DNA of 64,000 bases from Globodera rostochiensis (taxonomy: Eukaryota > Nematoda > Chromadorea > Rhabditida > Heteroderidae). The translations under genes were made by a program, and so were the position numbers. The stretch spans positions 1,845,214 through 1,909,213 of the forward strand of contig JAEVLN010000003.1 of the NCBI GenBank assembly GCA_018350325.1, in the 5' to 3' direction. Below are positions 1-12,204 of the stretch, in pieces. The notes under the pieces were generated by a model. It was not told the DNA's origin. It made no database searches and saw only the letters and a list, made by a program, of their open reading frames with translations. How positions within the stretch are numbered: the first letter of the stretch is position 1; every line of letters starts with the position of its first letter.

Positions 1-1
1 G

Positions 2-229
2 ACCAGCTATCCGATCAAATGGGACGAGGAGCAGCAGTCGGAGACGTCGACGGGTATGAGCATTTCTCAATCATTGATATCTCCACAAGGAGCTTTGTTC
101 TCAGAAGTGGAACCGAACGCGGAAATGTCTTACGGGGTGGCGTCGATAGAATTGGCATCGAACAGTAACAGTCAGCAGACTATGTCCCAGCAAGACCAGC
201 AGCAGACGCCGATGGCGGCGGTCAACTGA
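2..229 (+). CDS. C-terminal exon of an unidentified protein (5' end outside window)
   Basis: One reading frame is open from the window edge to a TGA at 227-229, about 75 codons. The peptide starts TSYPIKWDEEQQ and ends in a Ser/Asn/Gln-rich tail (SNSNSQQTMSQQDQQQ, then PMAAVN). Such tails are common in transcription-related or signalling proteins, but I recognise no domain. A second frame is open from base 1 to a TAA near 170 and has a less protein-like composition. The upstream exons lie outside the window, so neither the function nor the exon start can be fixed. Confidence 0.4.
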   Translation, partial: TSYPIKWDEEQQSETSTGMSISQSLISPQGALFSEVEPNAEMSYGVASIELASNSNSQQTMSQQDQQQTPMAAVN

Positions 230-1039
230 AGCAACTCGAGCAGCGAACTTATGGAAGGAAGGAGAAAGACGAATTCTAAACCTTTATGGGTACATAAAAA
301 CGGATGATCTTCCAATTCCTGCCTCTCACTTTTTACCCATGTTTTATTCAACAAGCTCATCAAATAAATGCGACAAAACCTCCAAGTTTCTTTCTAGAAG
401 AGATGGATCCACTAGTGATTTAAGCATGGAAGGGGTGGGGAGTTGCAGCACGTACCTAGGGAAATTTCGGATGCTGAGGGTCGAAATTTAGACGAGGTGG
501 CACCCCTGACATGTGCCCGCCCTACCCCCTCCTGGATACGTGCCTGGGCAATTGACCAAATTACTCTCCAAATCCAGTAAATTTAGAAAAGTATACGAAG
601 GATTTAAGCGCAGCCAACTTAATAAGTCCACAAAAATTGGAGAACAAGGAAAACAATTTTTATCATCCCTGACAGCAAAGCTGGCTACGAATCTGGGGAA
701 CACTTAAATACGGGCGGAAGGGAGCAAAATCACAGAACGACGTGGTGATTGGGTTGGTCGGCTACGATGATCTATGCAAGAGAGACACCCGGTAAAAAAT
801 ATCGAGAAGTTCGAATAAACAATCGATCGCATTCATAAAATGAAAAAATATTTGATTGGGTTGAGCACAAATGGCTGAAAATATGCTCTAATTGCACAGG
901 AATGGGTGGACGAAAATTGACCATCAAAGTTGAAAAATGTGAAGAAGCAAATAATCGCAACTCGGATAAAATGTACGAAAACAAAAGAAAGAAAATGAGC
1001 TTGTCAATGGGGGCAAAACACAGCGGTGGGAGACCGTGC
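230..1039. other. Intergenic; polylinker-like site cluster near 391-421
   Basis: This holds the 3' flank of the first partial gene and the tail-side flank of the receptor gene on the - strand. A + strand frame at 513-707 is open for 64 codons and is Lys/Ser-rich, but it has no recognisable domain and no clear splice context, so it is not called. XbaI, BamHI and SpeI sites fall within about 30 bp at 391-421. Confidence 0.4.
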
Positions 1040-4000
1040 TTAGACCTTCGGCAGTGGCTGATCGTATGCGTACTCTTCCGGACGCGCGGTATTGCCTAAC
1101 GCCGCCGGTGCGGTGTTCTGCGAGAGTCCCCCGTTGCTCACTCCGTTAAGCACCAATTTCGCCCGGGAGTCCGGCACTGCTCCAGCAGACCCTCCCTGAT
1201 GGAATCCACTCGTGGCTTGACTGTGTTGAGTGCCACCGACACCGACTGGAAGAATGGAAATGGGGCCGAGAGAATTGTCTCCAGCGCCTTCAAGTTCCGC
1301 ATCCAGGTCGGCTTCCACTGTTCGGCGATAGATCGGATTGTCAAAATGCAGAACAGAGAAGTGACGAGGCCGACGACGGTAAAAAGTGTAGGCCTTCAAA
1401 GAATAACATAAAATATAAACCAATTATGTTGGATTATTTTGTTACCAAAACCAGAAGAACGCTGAGGAAGAAGAAGACGAACATGTAAGAAAATGAGCCA
1501 GACCCACTGACCTTTTCGTATACTGAATTTGCGAATAAATATTTCTTGGACAAACATCGAATCATACCGTTCGCGGGTTCTTGCGAAATTCCACCAATTG
1601 GATCCAAAGATACACACATCGACTCGTTGTTCACGTCGACGCGAAAACCATTGTCACAGGCACAGGAATAAGGCACTCCCTTGAGCTGAATCTCAGCATT
1701 GCTGGTAGTTTTCTCTTAAAGGGAATTTGAGTGAGTTTTGCGCAATTCTAATTTAAGAATGTTAAGAATACGGTATAGTGCTCTTGGCAGACAAAGGTGG
1801 TCACAGTCTCGATCTCTGCACTTGTCCTCCAGGACGGGCTGCGCTTGCTTGTGGTACACGCGGACGGTCATCGGACCACTTACTCCGCTCATCAGCTAAA
1901 ATGAACAACACAATTTGTAAGTTGGAAAAAAGCAGTGATCAACCAACCTTTCTTACATCCTTTCCATGGAATTTGTTCACGGACAATACGCCCTCTTGGT
2001 CCCAGTCGGTCCAGTAAAGGCGTTCTTCAAATACAGCCAATGAGAATGGATGGCGAACGTGTTGATGGGAATGGAGAATGACGCGCACGTGCTCACCTGA
2101 AAAAGCAAAATCAAAAATACGTCTAAAATAATGGTTACGAGGCTATAAAACTTGCCCCAGTAATCGCAGGCGCTGATTTGTTTGGTCTTCGCGTCAGCCC
2201 AATACACGCGTTTGTCCAAGATATCCAGTGCCAGTCCGTTTGGCCACTTGATGACATTGCCTTGGACGATCACCTGAATTATTAAAATATCATACTCACT
2301 CGCAAAAACCCACTTGTCTGTTTTGGCCATTCATTCCCGCTCGCTCGATTCGTGCATTAGCGCCCCAGTCGGTCCAGAAAATTAAGCCAGCAGATGGGTC
2401 AACAGCAATGGCCCTCGGCTCATCCAAACCCTTGTCCAACAGCACTTTCCTCTTGTTCTTGCGCAAATCGTAGACATTAATCTAATAAACAATTATTTCC
2501 AAACTGGGCCCCAGGACGTTTCTCACAGTGTCCCGTCCAGTGTCCGTCCAGAATAACAATCCATGTACCCAGTCGACAGCAAGTCCATCTGGCGTCGTGA
2601 CATTGTCTTTTATGATGGTCAGATGCGTACTCTTTTCGCCGCAGACAGTGTTAATGCTGTCCAACATTGCATGGTTTCCAAGGACGCTGTTTACTCCCTC
2701 ACAAATCATGATCTACAATTACAAAAAAATCCGTCGACAGTCAAAACAATGAAGTGCACCGACCTGTTCTTTGCTTACATCCGACCATACCAACGTGCTC
2801 TGCTTGTGCCAATAGTCGAGTGCCACTGCTGATTCCAGCTTACTTATCAGGGGATGGTATTTGTTGGTGATGATGTCAAACTGGCGAATAGCCGCACGGT
2901 TGGCCAACAGCAGCAGCGGGTCTGGCCCAACTGCGCGACATTTGTGCATCACGGGTTTGTCAGGGTCAGTGGCGGCAATTAATTTGTAGCCCGGGTAGCA
3001 GTCACAATGGTAACTACCGGGAAGATTGGTGCAAATCTGGTCACATGCCCCGGGCTGCTCGCATTCATTGATGTCTGACATAGAAAAGGAAACATTATTA
3101 ACTCGCATGTAAAACCATTGCCGTTGAAACAAACCTTGACAATACCCAGGCTGATTGACTCCGATGACGCTCGCATTGTATCCTTTTGCACAGTAATGCA
3201 GCATCCCATGGGTGGCCATTTTTCGAGAAATGCACGCATCATCGGGAGTTCCAGTTGATTTGCAAGTCCCTGTAGTATAAAACGTTCACAAATTTGTGGG
3301 ATCTTCATCTAGTTAGAATCGGATAAGTTTTACTACATTATTTCTTAAGGAATTTTTCCCTCAAAAGGAATCCAATTTTCTCGGTCGGATTCAGTTCCCC
3401 TATGTGCTGAACACGACTATAAGGTTTTGAAGTTTCTCGGTAAAAAAACAAGTTAATCCAATAACCAGCAATTCCCATTCACTGCTGAACTCTAGCATTA
3501 AATTAACAAATCTAGTGTACTGACTTATTTCCTGATTGCAAAGGCCATTTTTAGCGCAATCATTGCTGTGCATTCCATTGCACAGCTCCTGGTATTTGAT
3601 GCAGCGCAGTTTCTCTCCAGGACACATGAACTCGTCCAAATTGCACTTCTCTTGCGATTCAACAACGGAGCAATTGGCCTCGTCGGATCCATCAGCACAA
3701 TCTTCCGTCCGATCACACCACAATTCCTCGTCGATGCAATGCTTTTTGTCGGCGCACGCCCTCTCTTTTGGCTTGCACTGGGTAGCCGAACAGTTGTGCT
3801 CGTCACTCCCGTCAAAACAGTCCTCGTCCCCGTCGCACACCCAAAAACTGCTGATGCACTGTGAACGGGACGCACACGCAAACTCCTTAAAATTCAAAAA
3901 AGAACAATCAAAAACAACGACACAAATCACGCGCGAAACTCACATGATCTTTGCAGTGCAATTCCTGACCAGTGGATTTTTTGCAGTCCGTTTCATCAGA

Positions 4001-5166
4001 ATGATCAGGACAATCCTACAAATTAATAAAATAACATTCTTCTTTGTACAATATCTACCGGCTCTCCATCACACTTCCATTTGTTGGGAATGCAGAAGTC
4101 CGAAGATTTACACTGAATAAAAATGTTGATTATTAGAAGCAACAGCGTACTCAAAAGTCAGGAAAATAGCAATGGCACCCCCCGACCAACCTTAAATTTG
4201 TCAACGGAACTGCATGTATCAACTTTACAACCATTCTCATCACTTCCGTCCGTGCAGTCCCTGTCCCCATCGCATCGCCAACTCTTGTAGATGCACTGCC
4301 CATCATCACATCTGAATCCACAACAATAAGCGTTGATGAGTTAAAATATAATTACGCAAATTCCATTTCTTGATTGCATTCCGGCTTCTTGTCTTTGTTA
4401 GTACAGTTCATCTCGTCTTTCATGTCCAAACAGTCCGTCTAAATAACATTTATTAGACGGTCGTTAAAAATCACAACATAAGTTCCATTTTATTGGCATT
4501 ATAATAATTACCTGACCATCGCAAACCCATTCGATCGGAATACACGAAGTTGCAGAACTGAAGTCGAAGCCTTTGCACTCAAAGTGAGTTTTTGGGTCAC
4601 ATTTGAGCTCTGGCAGAAATAATTTTTGGTATTGAAGGCAAAAAGCAATAATTACTTCCTTCACAGCCCATCTCGTCGTCCTTCCCCACACAGTCGGCCT
4701 CCCCGTCGCAAACCCATTTCTTAGGAATGCATGTGTGGGTGTAGCCGGTGCTGGAGAGGTGACTTAGCCAAGGATTGTCGTCCAATTTCCGTTGTCCAGA
4801 TTGGGTGTTTTTGCACTCATATTCATTCTCGAGACATCGCTTTTGAGAAAGCGAATCTATTTACAAAGCATATTGACCAATTTGTAGCAATTGAAAAGAA
4901 CCGCAATTTTTCTCGTCCTCTCCATCCGAACAATCGTCCTCCTGGTCGCAGAGCCACGAACGCGGGATGCAACGTTGCGTTAAGTGGCACAGAAACATGT
5001 TTACGGGACAAGGACGAGCGGCTAAAAAACACATCAATGATTAGATTTGGTTTATTTTACCAGTAGTGACAGCTGCTTGGTTGTCAACCGGCTGGTTGGC
5101 AAGGACAATTGGGTAACCGAATAAAAATGAAGATAACAGAAACAAGATCAATTTAATATAAAACAT
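1040..5166 (-). CDS. rme-2: LDL/VLDL-receptor-class endocytic receptor (RME-2-like yolk receptor)
   Basis: A multi-exon single-pass receptor. The start at 5166 gives a signal peptide ([17 protein letters not shown]). Then come about eight LDLa modules, each with the acidic Ca-binding end ([30 protein letters not shown]). Next are an EGF-like module, a calcium-binding EGF ([15 protein letters not shown], 3000-3080) and a YWTD/YWAD beta-propeller ([44 protein letters not shown]). A third EGF module is split by an intron ([12 protein letters not shown]...[11 protein letters not shown]). A membrane helix follows ([16 protein letters not shown]) and a roughly 115-residue tail. The tail carries FDNPIY, an FxNPxY clathrin/PTB sorting signal. 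Eight LDLa, EGF pair, propeller, EGF, TM and NPxY is the VLDLR/vitellogenin-receptor layout, smaller than LRP1/2. A yolk-uptake role is inferred from that class. Stop TAA at 1040-1042. Confidence 0.88.
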
Positions 5167-5968
5167 AGCTGCTCGCAAGATTATAAAGCTGAAATTGTGA
5201 TTTAGAAACTTTCCAGTGACAATAAGCAATAAGCATGTGTCTGAGAATGTTTCTAATCGAATCGGAATTCACAAAATTTTTGAATTGGTTTTTGATTACA
5301 AACAAATACCACTTATTTTTTCAATTTGATTTTACTAATTGTGAGTAAAAAAATGAATGCGTAAATTGAATGGAAAACAACCGACGGACGAATTGATAAG
5401 AGAGAGCAAGGAACGGGCGCAAACGCACGATTACAAACGATGAATAAGCTTTTTTCGTCAGTCAGATTGAGGAATTCAACCAGCTTTCCGTGCATACCGA
5501 AATGAAAATCATATTATTTTTGGTTTATTTGCTTTATGAATTTGAAAGATTTAGTGGAATTTAAAACGTGGCTTTTCTAAATTACCAATCCATTCCTCCC
5601 TTTCCTCAACTTATGTATTATGAAATTGGGATGTGCAATCATTTACTAATTTTAAGTTTGAAACACGATGATTAATTGTCTCGACGGTTGAGTTCCGCTG
5701 TGGTAACTCTTTTACTAAATGATGAAAAGAAAGGAAACGCGGAATGGTAAAGCAAATTTCGAAACTTTTTATAAGATTACACATCCGACTAACGAACTAA
5801 ATAACCAATGATCAGAAAGAAGAGCAAATTTTAGGAGTGTATTTTTGGGTTATTGCATATTTCTTGGTTTTTTTCGTATTTCGACCACCACAAAATTTGT
5901 ATAACTTTTTTTATCAACAACAAAAACAAAGGATCATCATCAAAACATTTGATCTACAAAATCATTTT
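5167..5968. other. Upstream region of the receptor gene; AT-rich
   Basis: Lies between the receptor start codon and the RPS16 stop codon, both on the - strand, so it should hold the receptor promoter and the RPS16 3' UTR. It is AT-rich, and I see no coding frame, RNA gene or repeat in it. Confidence 0.5.
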
Positions 5969-6559
5969 TTAACGGTACGACTTCTGGTAGCGGGCGCGAG
6001 CACCCGGTCCACCGAATTTCTTTGGCTCGTGGCGTCGAGGATCTGCCACCAGCAAGTTGCGGTCGTAAGCAACAAATTGCTCCTTCAGTTCCTTTTTGCT
6101 CTGTTCGTCGACATTCTTCTGGTAGAACGCGACCAGTGCCTTGGCCAGTGCTTGGCGAATGGCATAAATTTGCGCTATGTGTCCACCGCCCTTGACGCGG
6201 ATTCGTATGTCGATTCCCTCAAATTTGTCCTTCCCAACAATGAGAATTGGCTCCTGGAGCTTAATGCGCAGAATCTCCGGCTGCATGTAGTCCAAAGGAC
6301 GCCCATTGACCTTAAATTGTTGTTAATTTATGCCCTAAAAAATAGAAACGTCAGCGAGAGAATTTAATAAATGGTGCACAAAAATCGATTTTTTTGAGAC
6401 TAAAAGCAGGGAACCCTCCCACACAAACGAATTAAAACGATTAACGACCTTGATCAAGCCCTTGCCCCTTTTTGCAAACGCAACGGCTGTTGCTGTCTTC
6501 TTTCGGCCAAAGACCTGCACGGGCTGTTGAACCACCTGAGGCTTCTCAGTTGTTGCCAT
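5969..6559 (-). CDS. rps-16: 40S ribosomal protein S16 (uS9)
   Basis: Structural protein of the small ribosomal subunit head; the uS9 C-terminal tail reaches the P-site tRNA. There are two exons. Exon 1 (6559-6449) reads [20 protein letters not shown] then [18 protein letters not shown]. Exon 2 (6310-5969) continues with [16 protein letters not shown], the conserved [20 protein letters not shown] and ends [14 protein letters not shown], the invariant basic C-terminus. Length matches the family (about 145 residues). Donor AAG|GTCG and acceptor TTTAAG|GTC bracket a 138-nt intron. The ATG lies 181 bp downstream of the POLR3H stop on the same strand, so it could be the second gene of an operon. 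Confidence 0.97.
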
Positions 6560-6740
6560 TGTATAGTATGTTTTTTTCGCTATATAAATGCAATTAAAAA
6601 AAAACATTGACGAAGATGTGTGTTCACGAAAGTACAATGAAAATACAGACATTAACTTTCAATATCCAACTCGTCAAGAAAAATATTGTAACAAAAACCC
6701 GTAACAGAGAAAAGTATGTACATCTCTGGTTTCATTTCTC

Positions 6741-7818
6741 CTAATAATCTTCATTCGGGTCGTTTGCTTCTTGCTTCAATTCGCTTGCGCACTGAGGTTC
6801 CCACCAAGCCACACAACCGAGGCCCATGTCGAACATCGATGCCTTTAACAGATACATAGTTGCCTTCATTATATTAAAACAACGGCGTATTCGGGGGAGG
6901 GGGGGGGGACTGCATATCGTTAAACATTTTTTTTAAAAATTTCCGCCTAAATTATCTTTTTTCGAATTAGCCCCCCCCCCCTCGAAAAAAATTTCTGGGT
7001 ACGTCCTTGATTCCAACTACAAAAGAAAGGAACCATGGCTTATTATTTTGCTAGAAAATTATCGGGTAGGAGCTACCCAATAATTTTGCCACCATGTTTC
7101 TTCGTCATTTACCTCTATCGTCATAGCTTTTGTTGCTTCTGGGGAAGCGCCTGGTTCAACATTTTGATACCGAACGCTTATTACTTTGAATCTGTAAAAC
7201 AAACGAACATATTTTATCGCGAACAAATAAAAAACCTGACGCATTTTCCAGGGTCCATGTAAAACGGAGTAACGTCGCCGTTCTCATTTTGGTACTCCCA
7301 ACGCCAAATCTGAACAGTCTCATCGCTGAAAACAAGGCTATGAAGAAATGAATTCTTTAACTGTTACAATTTTGACACAACTGGCAATTTGTCTGGAGCA
7401 ACGGTAATATCGCTGAAAAACTGCATGCTAATGGTGATGCCTTCCTGGTTCGACCGCAATATAACGCCCTCGAAAATTTCGTTGATCATTGGTTGGAAAA
7501 CAACGTAACGGAACACGACCGGAGTATGCGTAGATGCATCACCAGGCTAAATAAAAAGTGATAGGAGTTTCTTTTGTGAAAAAAACAAAAACCATTATAT
7601 AAGAAGCGCCATATTTTTTGAAATCGTAAAAAGTAATGCACAATCCAACATTCGGTATAACCTAAATTTCGTCATCTTCTGTTATATAAAAGGAAATAGT
7701 AACAAACATAATTAGCAAACTGTCGGTTTAAACGTTCCACTAAGACTTCGGTAAAATCGCGACCGAGGGCAGAAGGCTCAATTTTAACTGTGTGTTTGAG
7801 AATACTAAGAACAAACAT
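6741..7818 (-). CDS. POLR3H: RNA polymerase III subunit RPC8 (RPB7-like stalk subunit)
   Basis: A Pol III stalk subunit that works with the CGRP/RPC9-type partner in initiation. Exons on the - strand read MFVLSILKHTVKI, GRDFTEVLVERLNRQFANYV and IPNVGLCITFYDFKKYGASY (the N-terminal SHS2/RPB7 fold). They continue with PVVFRYVVFQPMINEIFEG, ITISMQFFSDITVAPDKLP, ETVQIWRWEYQNENG and FYMDPG (the OB/S1-like domain), and end GLGCVAWWEPQ. Human POLR3H has the equivalent MFVLVEMVDTVRI, VNVGLCICLFD and GLGLLSWW. Stop TAG at 6741-6743 after a short acidic tail, NDPNEDY. The intron before the last exon holds a decayed MITE at 6880-7009. Likely co-transcribed with RPS16. Confidence 0.9.
6880..7009. mobile_element. 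Decayed hAT-type MITE in a POLR3H intron
   Basis: The left end CAACGGCGTATTCGGGGG and the reverse complement of the right end, CAAGGACGTACCCAG, are imperfect inverted repeats. They resemble the ends of the two better-preserved elements at 11568 and 13653. The interior has a G run near the left end and a C run near the right end, as in those copies. I cannot see an intact 8-bp target duplication. It lies wholly inside an intron. Confidence 0.5.
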
Positions 7819-8222
7819 TGGCAATAACTCTTCCTGATTATATGAAACAGCTTAAATGCTAGATTCCCTACGTGTTTTATTGCCTTTTTTCTCAGTTTGA
7901 CCTTTATCAAGCGAAAAATTCGAGTGTGCTGTGTTTTGGCCAACATTTTCAATCATACCATCTAACTTACTGAAATGATGCCCTTAAATAATTTTGAAGC
8001 ATTTCTTAAACAAAAGACAACTGAGTCCCATTGAAATGGACTCTTCAGTCCCTCATTCCTTTCTTCATTCACTTTACCCCAAAAAATGGGCTTTGATTGC
8101 TTTTAAAAATTTCTGAATCGGTTAAGGTTGGAGCAAGTTATTGCCCCTCGTATTCCTTGTTGCTCCAATCGTAATTCAAAACTTTTATTCTAGCACATAC
8201 TTTGACAATTTATTTTATTTAA
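7819..8222. promoter_or_regulatory. Shared divergent promoter region, POLR3H / CCT1
   Basis: 404 bp separate the POLR3H start codon (- strand) and the CCT1 start codon (+ strand), and both are core housekeeping genes. No TATA box stands out. The region is AT-rich with several T runs. A bidirectional promoter is inferred only from the head-to-head arrangement. Confidence 0.4.
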
Positions 8223-10435
8223 ATGGCGAGTCCAGGTGACGCATTGCTCGCTCTGCAGGGGAAGCGAACAACGGGGCAGTCAATAAGAACGCAGAATGGT
8301 TTATTTTTGATACACTAGATAAATTGATAGCATTGCCCAATCCATGCAGTAATGACGGCCGTTGCAATTGCAAATGTGGTTAAATCGTCATTGGGTCCTG
8401 TCGGTTTGGATAAAATGCTTGTAGATGATGTCGGCGTAAGTGGCCTATCTATAGGAATCGCCAATCATAATTCTTTAGGATGTCACGGTGACCAATGACG
8501 GAGCAACAATCTTGAAATTGCTTGAAGTTGAACATCCTGCCGGAAAAATTCTTGTCGATCTGGCACAACTTCAGGATGAGGAAGTAGGTGCCTGTTGTTC
8601 CTGTTCCTTTTGGACTTTCGTCTTCACCTGCTTCTTTCTAAATTTCTGTCCATTCCTGAATGACTCATTTCAAAATAACATAATTTTTTACGGTTTAGGT
8701 GGGCGATGGAACAACCACTGTGGTCATAATTGCAGCTGAACTGCTTAAAGCTGCGGACGAACTGGTCCAGAAAAAGATCCATCCCACCAACATCATCAAC
8801 GGATATCGCTTGGCCTGCAAAGAGGCTGTCCGATACATGACGGAAAACCTTTCCTTCCCCGTTGAAGAACTTGATCGTGCTAGTCTTATTCGGGCTGCAA
8901 AAACGTCGATGTCTTCAAAACTGATTGGCTCGTAAGTCTCGTACGCATGAAAAGCTGTACAATAATGAACATACATTAAGAGAGTCCGACTTTTTTGCTG
9001 AACTTTGTGTGGACGCGACTTTAGCTGTTAAAAGGACTGATAAGGCTGGCAAAGTCACATATCCCATAAATACGGTCAATGTGCTCAAATCGCATGGGAA
9101 GTCGAGCAAGGAAAGTTTGCTGATCAACGGCTACGCATTGAACTGTACTCGAGCTAGTGATGGTATGTATTTCCTATTTTAATTGCTACATTTTATTATT
9201 TTCTTTGAACAACAGCAATGCCTCGAAAAATTTTGAATGCAAAAATTGCGTGTTTGGACTTTTCTTTGCAAAAAGCAAAGATGCATCTGGGCATTTCCAT
9301 TGTGGTTGAAGATCCCGGAAAGCTGGAAGCAATCCGTAGGGAGTGAGTTGCTTAAAAATGCCCGAATGCACTATCGTCACTCTTAAGGGAATTGGACATA
9401 ACAAAACGACGTGTGGAGAAAATTATCAAGTCGGGCGCAAACGTGCTGTTGACAACCGGTGGAATCGACGACCTTTGTTTGAAGGAATTTGTTGAAGCCG
9501 GTGCGATGGGAGTCCGCCGCTGCAAGAAGGCCGACTTGAAGCGTATAGCAAAAGCGACTGGGGGTATTTGCTTATCTAAATTCGGGTGAATAACTGTTAT
9601 GCCTCAGCAACGCTGACTGCTTCGTTGGCTACTTTGGAGGGCGATGAACAGTTTGATGTGTCATTGCTCGGCTCTGCGGAAGAAGTCGTACAGACTCGCA
9701 TTTCGGATGACGAATTGATTCTTATCAAAGGACCAAAAATGAAATCGGCCGCTTCCATCATATTACGGTAATCTGTATGCTACTTTATTTCTTGTTGAGA
9801 CTCATTTAAATTCGTCCACCGATTTAGCGGAGCAAATGACATGATGTTGGAAGAGATGGAGCGTAGCGTTCACGACGTTTTGTCCGTTGTGAAACGAGTT
9901 CTTGAGGGTAAGAAATTGGTCGTTGGTGGTGGCGCTGTTGAAACTGCATTGAACGTTTATTTGGAGAATTTTGCACTGAATCTGGTGGAATTGCTTCTTT
10001 TTTTGGTTTGTTGTTAAAATCACCAAAATTCAGACTAGCCGTGAACAACTGGCTGTTGCTGCCTTTGCTGATTCGTTGCTGTCTATTCCCAAAACTCTGG
10101 CCACAAATGCTGCTCAAGATGCTATCTCTTTGCTCGCTAAACTGCGTGCATTTCACAATCGTAGTCAAACCGACAAGAAATTTGAGGACATGAAATGGTT
10201 TACTGATTCTACCGGGCTTTCTTTTTACGCATTTCCGTTATTCAGGTCCGGTCTTGATTTAGAGGAAGGCGCTGTTACGCAGAACCGAGACGCCGGTGTG
10301 TTTGAGCCGCTTATCAGTAAGGTAAAAAGTCTGAAGTTCGCAACGGAAGCGGCAATCACTATTTTGCGCATTGATGATCTGATCAAGCTGGACAAAATTG
10401 ACAAGAGATCACACGAGGATGATGAATGCGAATGA
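8223..10435 (+). CDS. cct-1: T-complex protein 1 subunit alpha (CCT1, group II chaperonin)
   Basis: ATP-dependent cytosolic chaperonin subunit that folds actin, tubulin and others in the eight-subunit TRiC ring. The start reads [23 protein letters not shown]1-specific blocks follow: [39 protein letters not shown], the ATP-binding [26 protein letters not shown], the apical-domain [57 protein letters not shown], the second nucleotide-site GGGAVETAL and the end [20 protein letters not shown]. The subunit assignment rests on the match to CCT1 rather than its paralogues. A roughly 50-nt intron near 10200 has no in-frame stop, so a naive frame reads through it. CRIPT starts 259 bp downstream on the same strand, suggesting an operon. 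Confidence 0.97.
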
Positions 10436-10694
10436 TGACAGGCCCTAGCTGGCCTTTTGTTTGTTGACTTCGCCATTGTTGGAAATTCTACCGCGTAAAT
10501 CTCCACGCAAATGTTTTTGCTTTTGCATCTCTAATGCTTTATGGTGAAACGATTAAAAAATGCATTAAAACTACTGTAACGATATTAAAATGGGTATATT
10601 TGCGCTAAATATTATCAAAGTTTTTTGAATTTTGATGACTAATAAAAAGTTTTTGGCAGAAAGTAACTGATTTGAGCACATTGCTGATGCGAGC

Positions 10695-11129
10695 ATGGTT
10701 TGTGACAAATGTAAGTGATGCGAAGAAGAAATAAATATTGAATTTTGTTTGATGCGATTTAGGCACAAAGAAACTCTCGAAGTTGGCTACGATCCATGTC
10801 GACAAGAATGAACAAGGCAACAAACGAGTGACAAATGAAAATAAGCTGTTGAGTTCGAAGCAAAAGTGCGTTTTTATTTGTAAATTTACCGTTTGTTGAA
10901 AAATACGTTCTTAGGTTCAAGCCTGCAAGTGAAGAGTTCAAAAAATGCAGAATTTGTAACAAGATGACGCATCATATTTCGGCCCATTATTGCCAAGGTT
11001 TGGTGTAGTCAGTGTTTTTTATTCAATAACGAAGATATATTTTAAGACTGTTCATATCAGAAAGGCATTTGCCCGATGTGCGGAAGAAAACAAATGGAAA
11101 CAGTGAAATATAAACAAAGTCTGACGTAG
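10695..11129 (+). CDS. CRIPT: CRIPT, cysteine-rich zinc-binding protein
   Basis: A small conserved protein, first known as a PDZ/PSD-95 ligand and now linked to the minor-spliceosome U12-type snRNP. Four exons: 10695-10710, 10763-10865, 10915-11002 and one ending at TAG 11127-11129. The protein has CxxC pairs as in human CRIPT: MVCDKC at the start, FKKCRICNKMTHHISAHYCQ in the middle and KGICPMCGRK near the end. The C-terminus is YKQSLT, against YKQTSV in human, so an ending resembling a PDZ ligand is kept but with a different last residue. Length of about 90 residues is near the human 101; the segment between the middle and last Cys clusters is shorter. Confidence 0.92.
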
Positions 11130-11559
11130 TCTTTTTACCGTATTATTGAATGGAAAATGTACAAAATTAAAGATTTATGCATAAATTGGATATTTGTTCA
11201 AAATGCAATCGTCATTGTATCAGCCTCAGATGTAAATAGTTTTTTTGTTTTATTTTTGATATATCAATTACCGCCGTATTAGAGTTTAGCCGGCTTTGGT
11301 GTTACTAAAAAAGTAGTTTTTTAGCTACCTAATTTACAAAAATTTCAACCGATTCTAAAATCGTTTTAAATTCTCTATTTTCTAACTGACGATCCTAATT
11401 AGGAGCATTAAATACAGGGCTGGGCAAAATTCTTTGGTCCAATTTTTTTAATAAACATAGTTAAAACTTCAAAAAAATTTTCCCGGGGGCGTCCAGGGAG
11501 GCCAACTCAACTGCGGTAAAATATGGCAACCGGCTCCAAAGATATGGCATTTTTATGGC
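11130..11559. other. AT-rich spacer downstream of CRIPT
   Basis: No coding frame or RNA gene is seen. This is the left border of a repeat cluster that extends to 12.85 kb. Confidence 0.4.
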
Positions 11560-11567
11560 ATCGAGGG

Positions 11568-11848
11568 CACTGGCGTATCCAGGGGGGGGAATCAGGGGAA
11601 TTCCCCCCCCCCCCCGAAATGAAATTTGAAGAAAAAAAAACAAGAGGGGGGACCCTTTTGTTTTGCACTTTTACAACTTTTTGATCAATTTTCTTAACAA
11701 ATTGCCATCAAAAATCAAAAAATTTTTCCCGGCGGCGCCTATCGGCACCGCCTGGCCGTTCCTGGCGCTCAAATGGGATTGCCATCTGAGCGCCGCGCTC
11801 AGATGGATCAATTCCCCCCTCCGAAATTTTTTTCTGGCTACGCCCCTG
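11568..11848. mobile_element. hAT-type MITE, copy A, with 8-bp target duplication
   Basis: Left end CACTGGCGTATCCAGGGGG; right end, read in reverse complement, CAGGGGCGTAGCCAG. The 8-bp direct repeat ATCGAGGG sits immediately outside both ends (11560-11567 and 11849-11856). An 8-bp duplication with CA(G/C)NGG-type ends is the hAT superfamily hallmark. The interior has no ORF. It includes TTGTTTTGCACTTTTACAA and GGCGGCGCCTATCGGCACCG, both shared with the element at 13653, so the two belong to one family. Confidence 0.8.
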
Positions 11849-11859
11849 ATCGAGGGGTC

Positions 11860-12204
11860 AAAAATATGGCATTTTTATGGCAGTTTTCTTGAGGAATTTT
11901 CAAAAAAAACAATTTGTTTTTTTTTTGAAAATTCTGCTTCACTTTTGGGGGGAGGGTCGGCGGTGCCGAAGGCGCAACCGAGAAAATTTTGAATTTTTTA
12001 CTCTTATTTGATAACAGATTTTCAACCAAAAACTTCAAATTGTAAGAATCAAAGAGCACTTTTTCGGGAATTCTCATTTTTCCATTAAAAAAAGAATTTT
12101 TCACAAAGTTGTAAAATATGGCAAAATTATGGCAAGTGTGGAAATATGGCAAATTTCCAAAATTATGGCATTTGCCATCAAAAGAGGGCATTTTGGCGGT
12201 AAAA
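11860..12204. repeat. Diverged repeat with ATGGCA-rich motifs
   Basis: It contains repeated AAATATGGCA / TTATGGCA words and another GGCGGTGCCGAAGGCGC block resembling part of the MITE interior. It looks like overlapping old insertions. No coding potential. Confidence 0.4.

Noticed and set aside
5837..6367. 176-codon + strand open frame
   Set aside because: It is antisense to the second exon of ribosomal protein S16, whose - strand reading is unmistakable.
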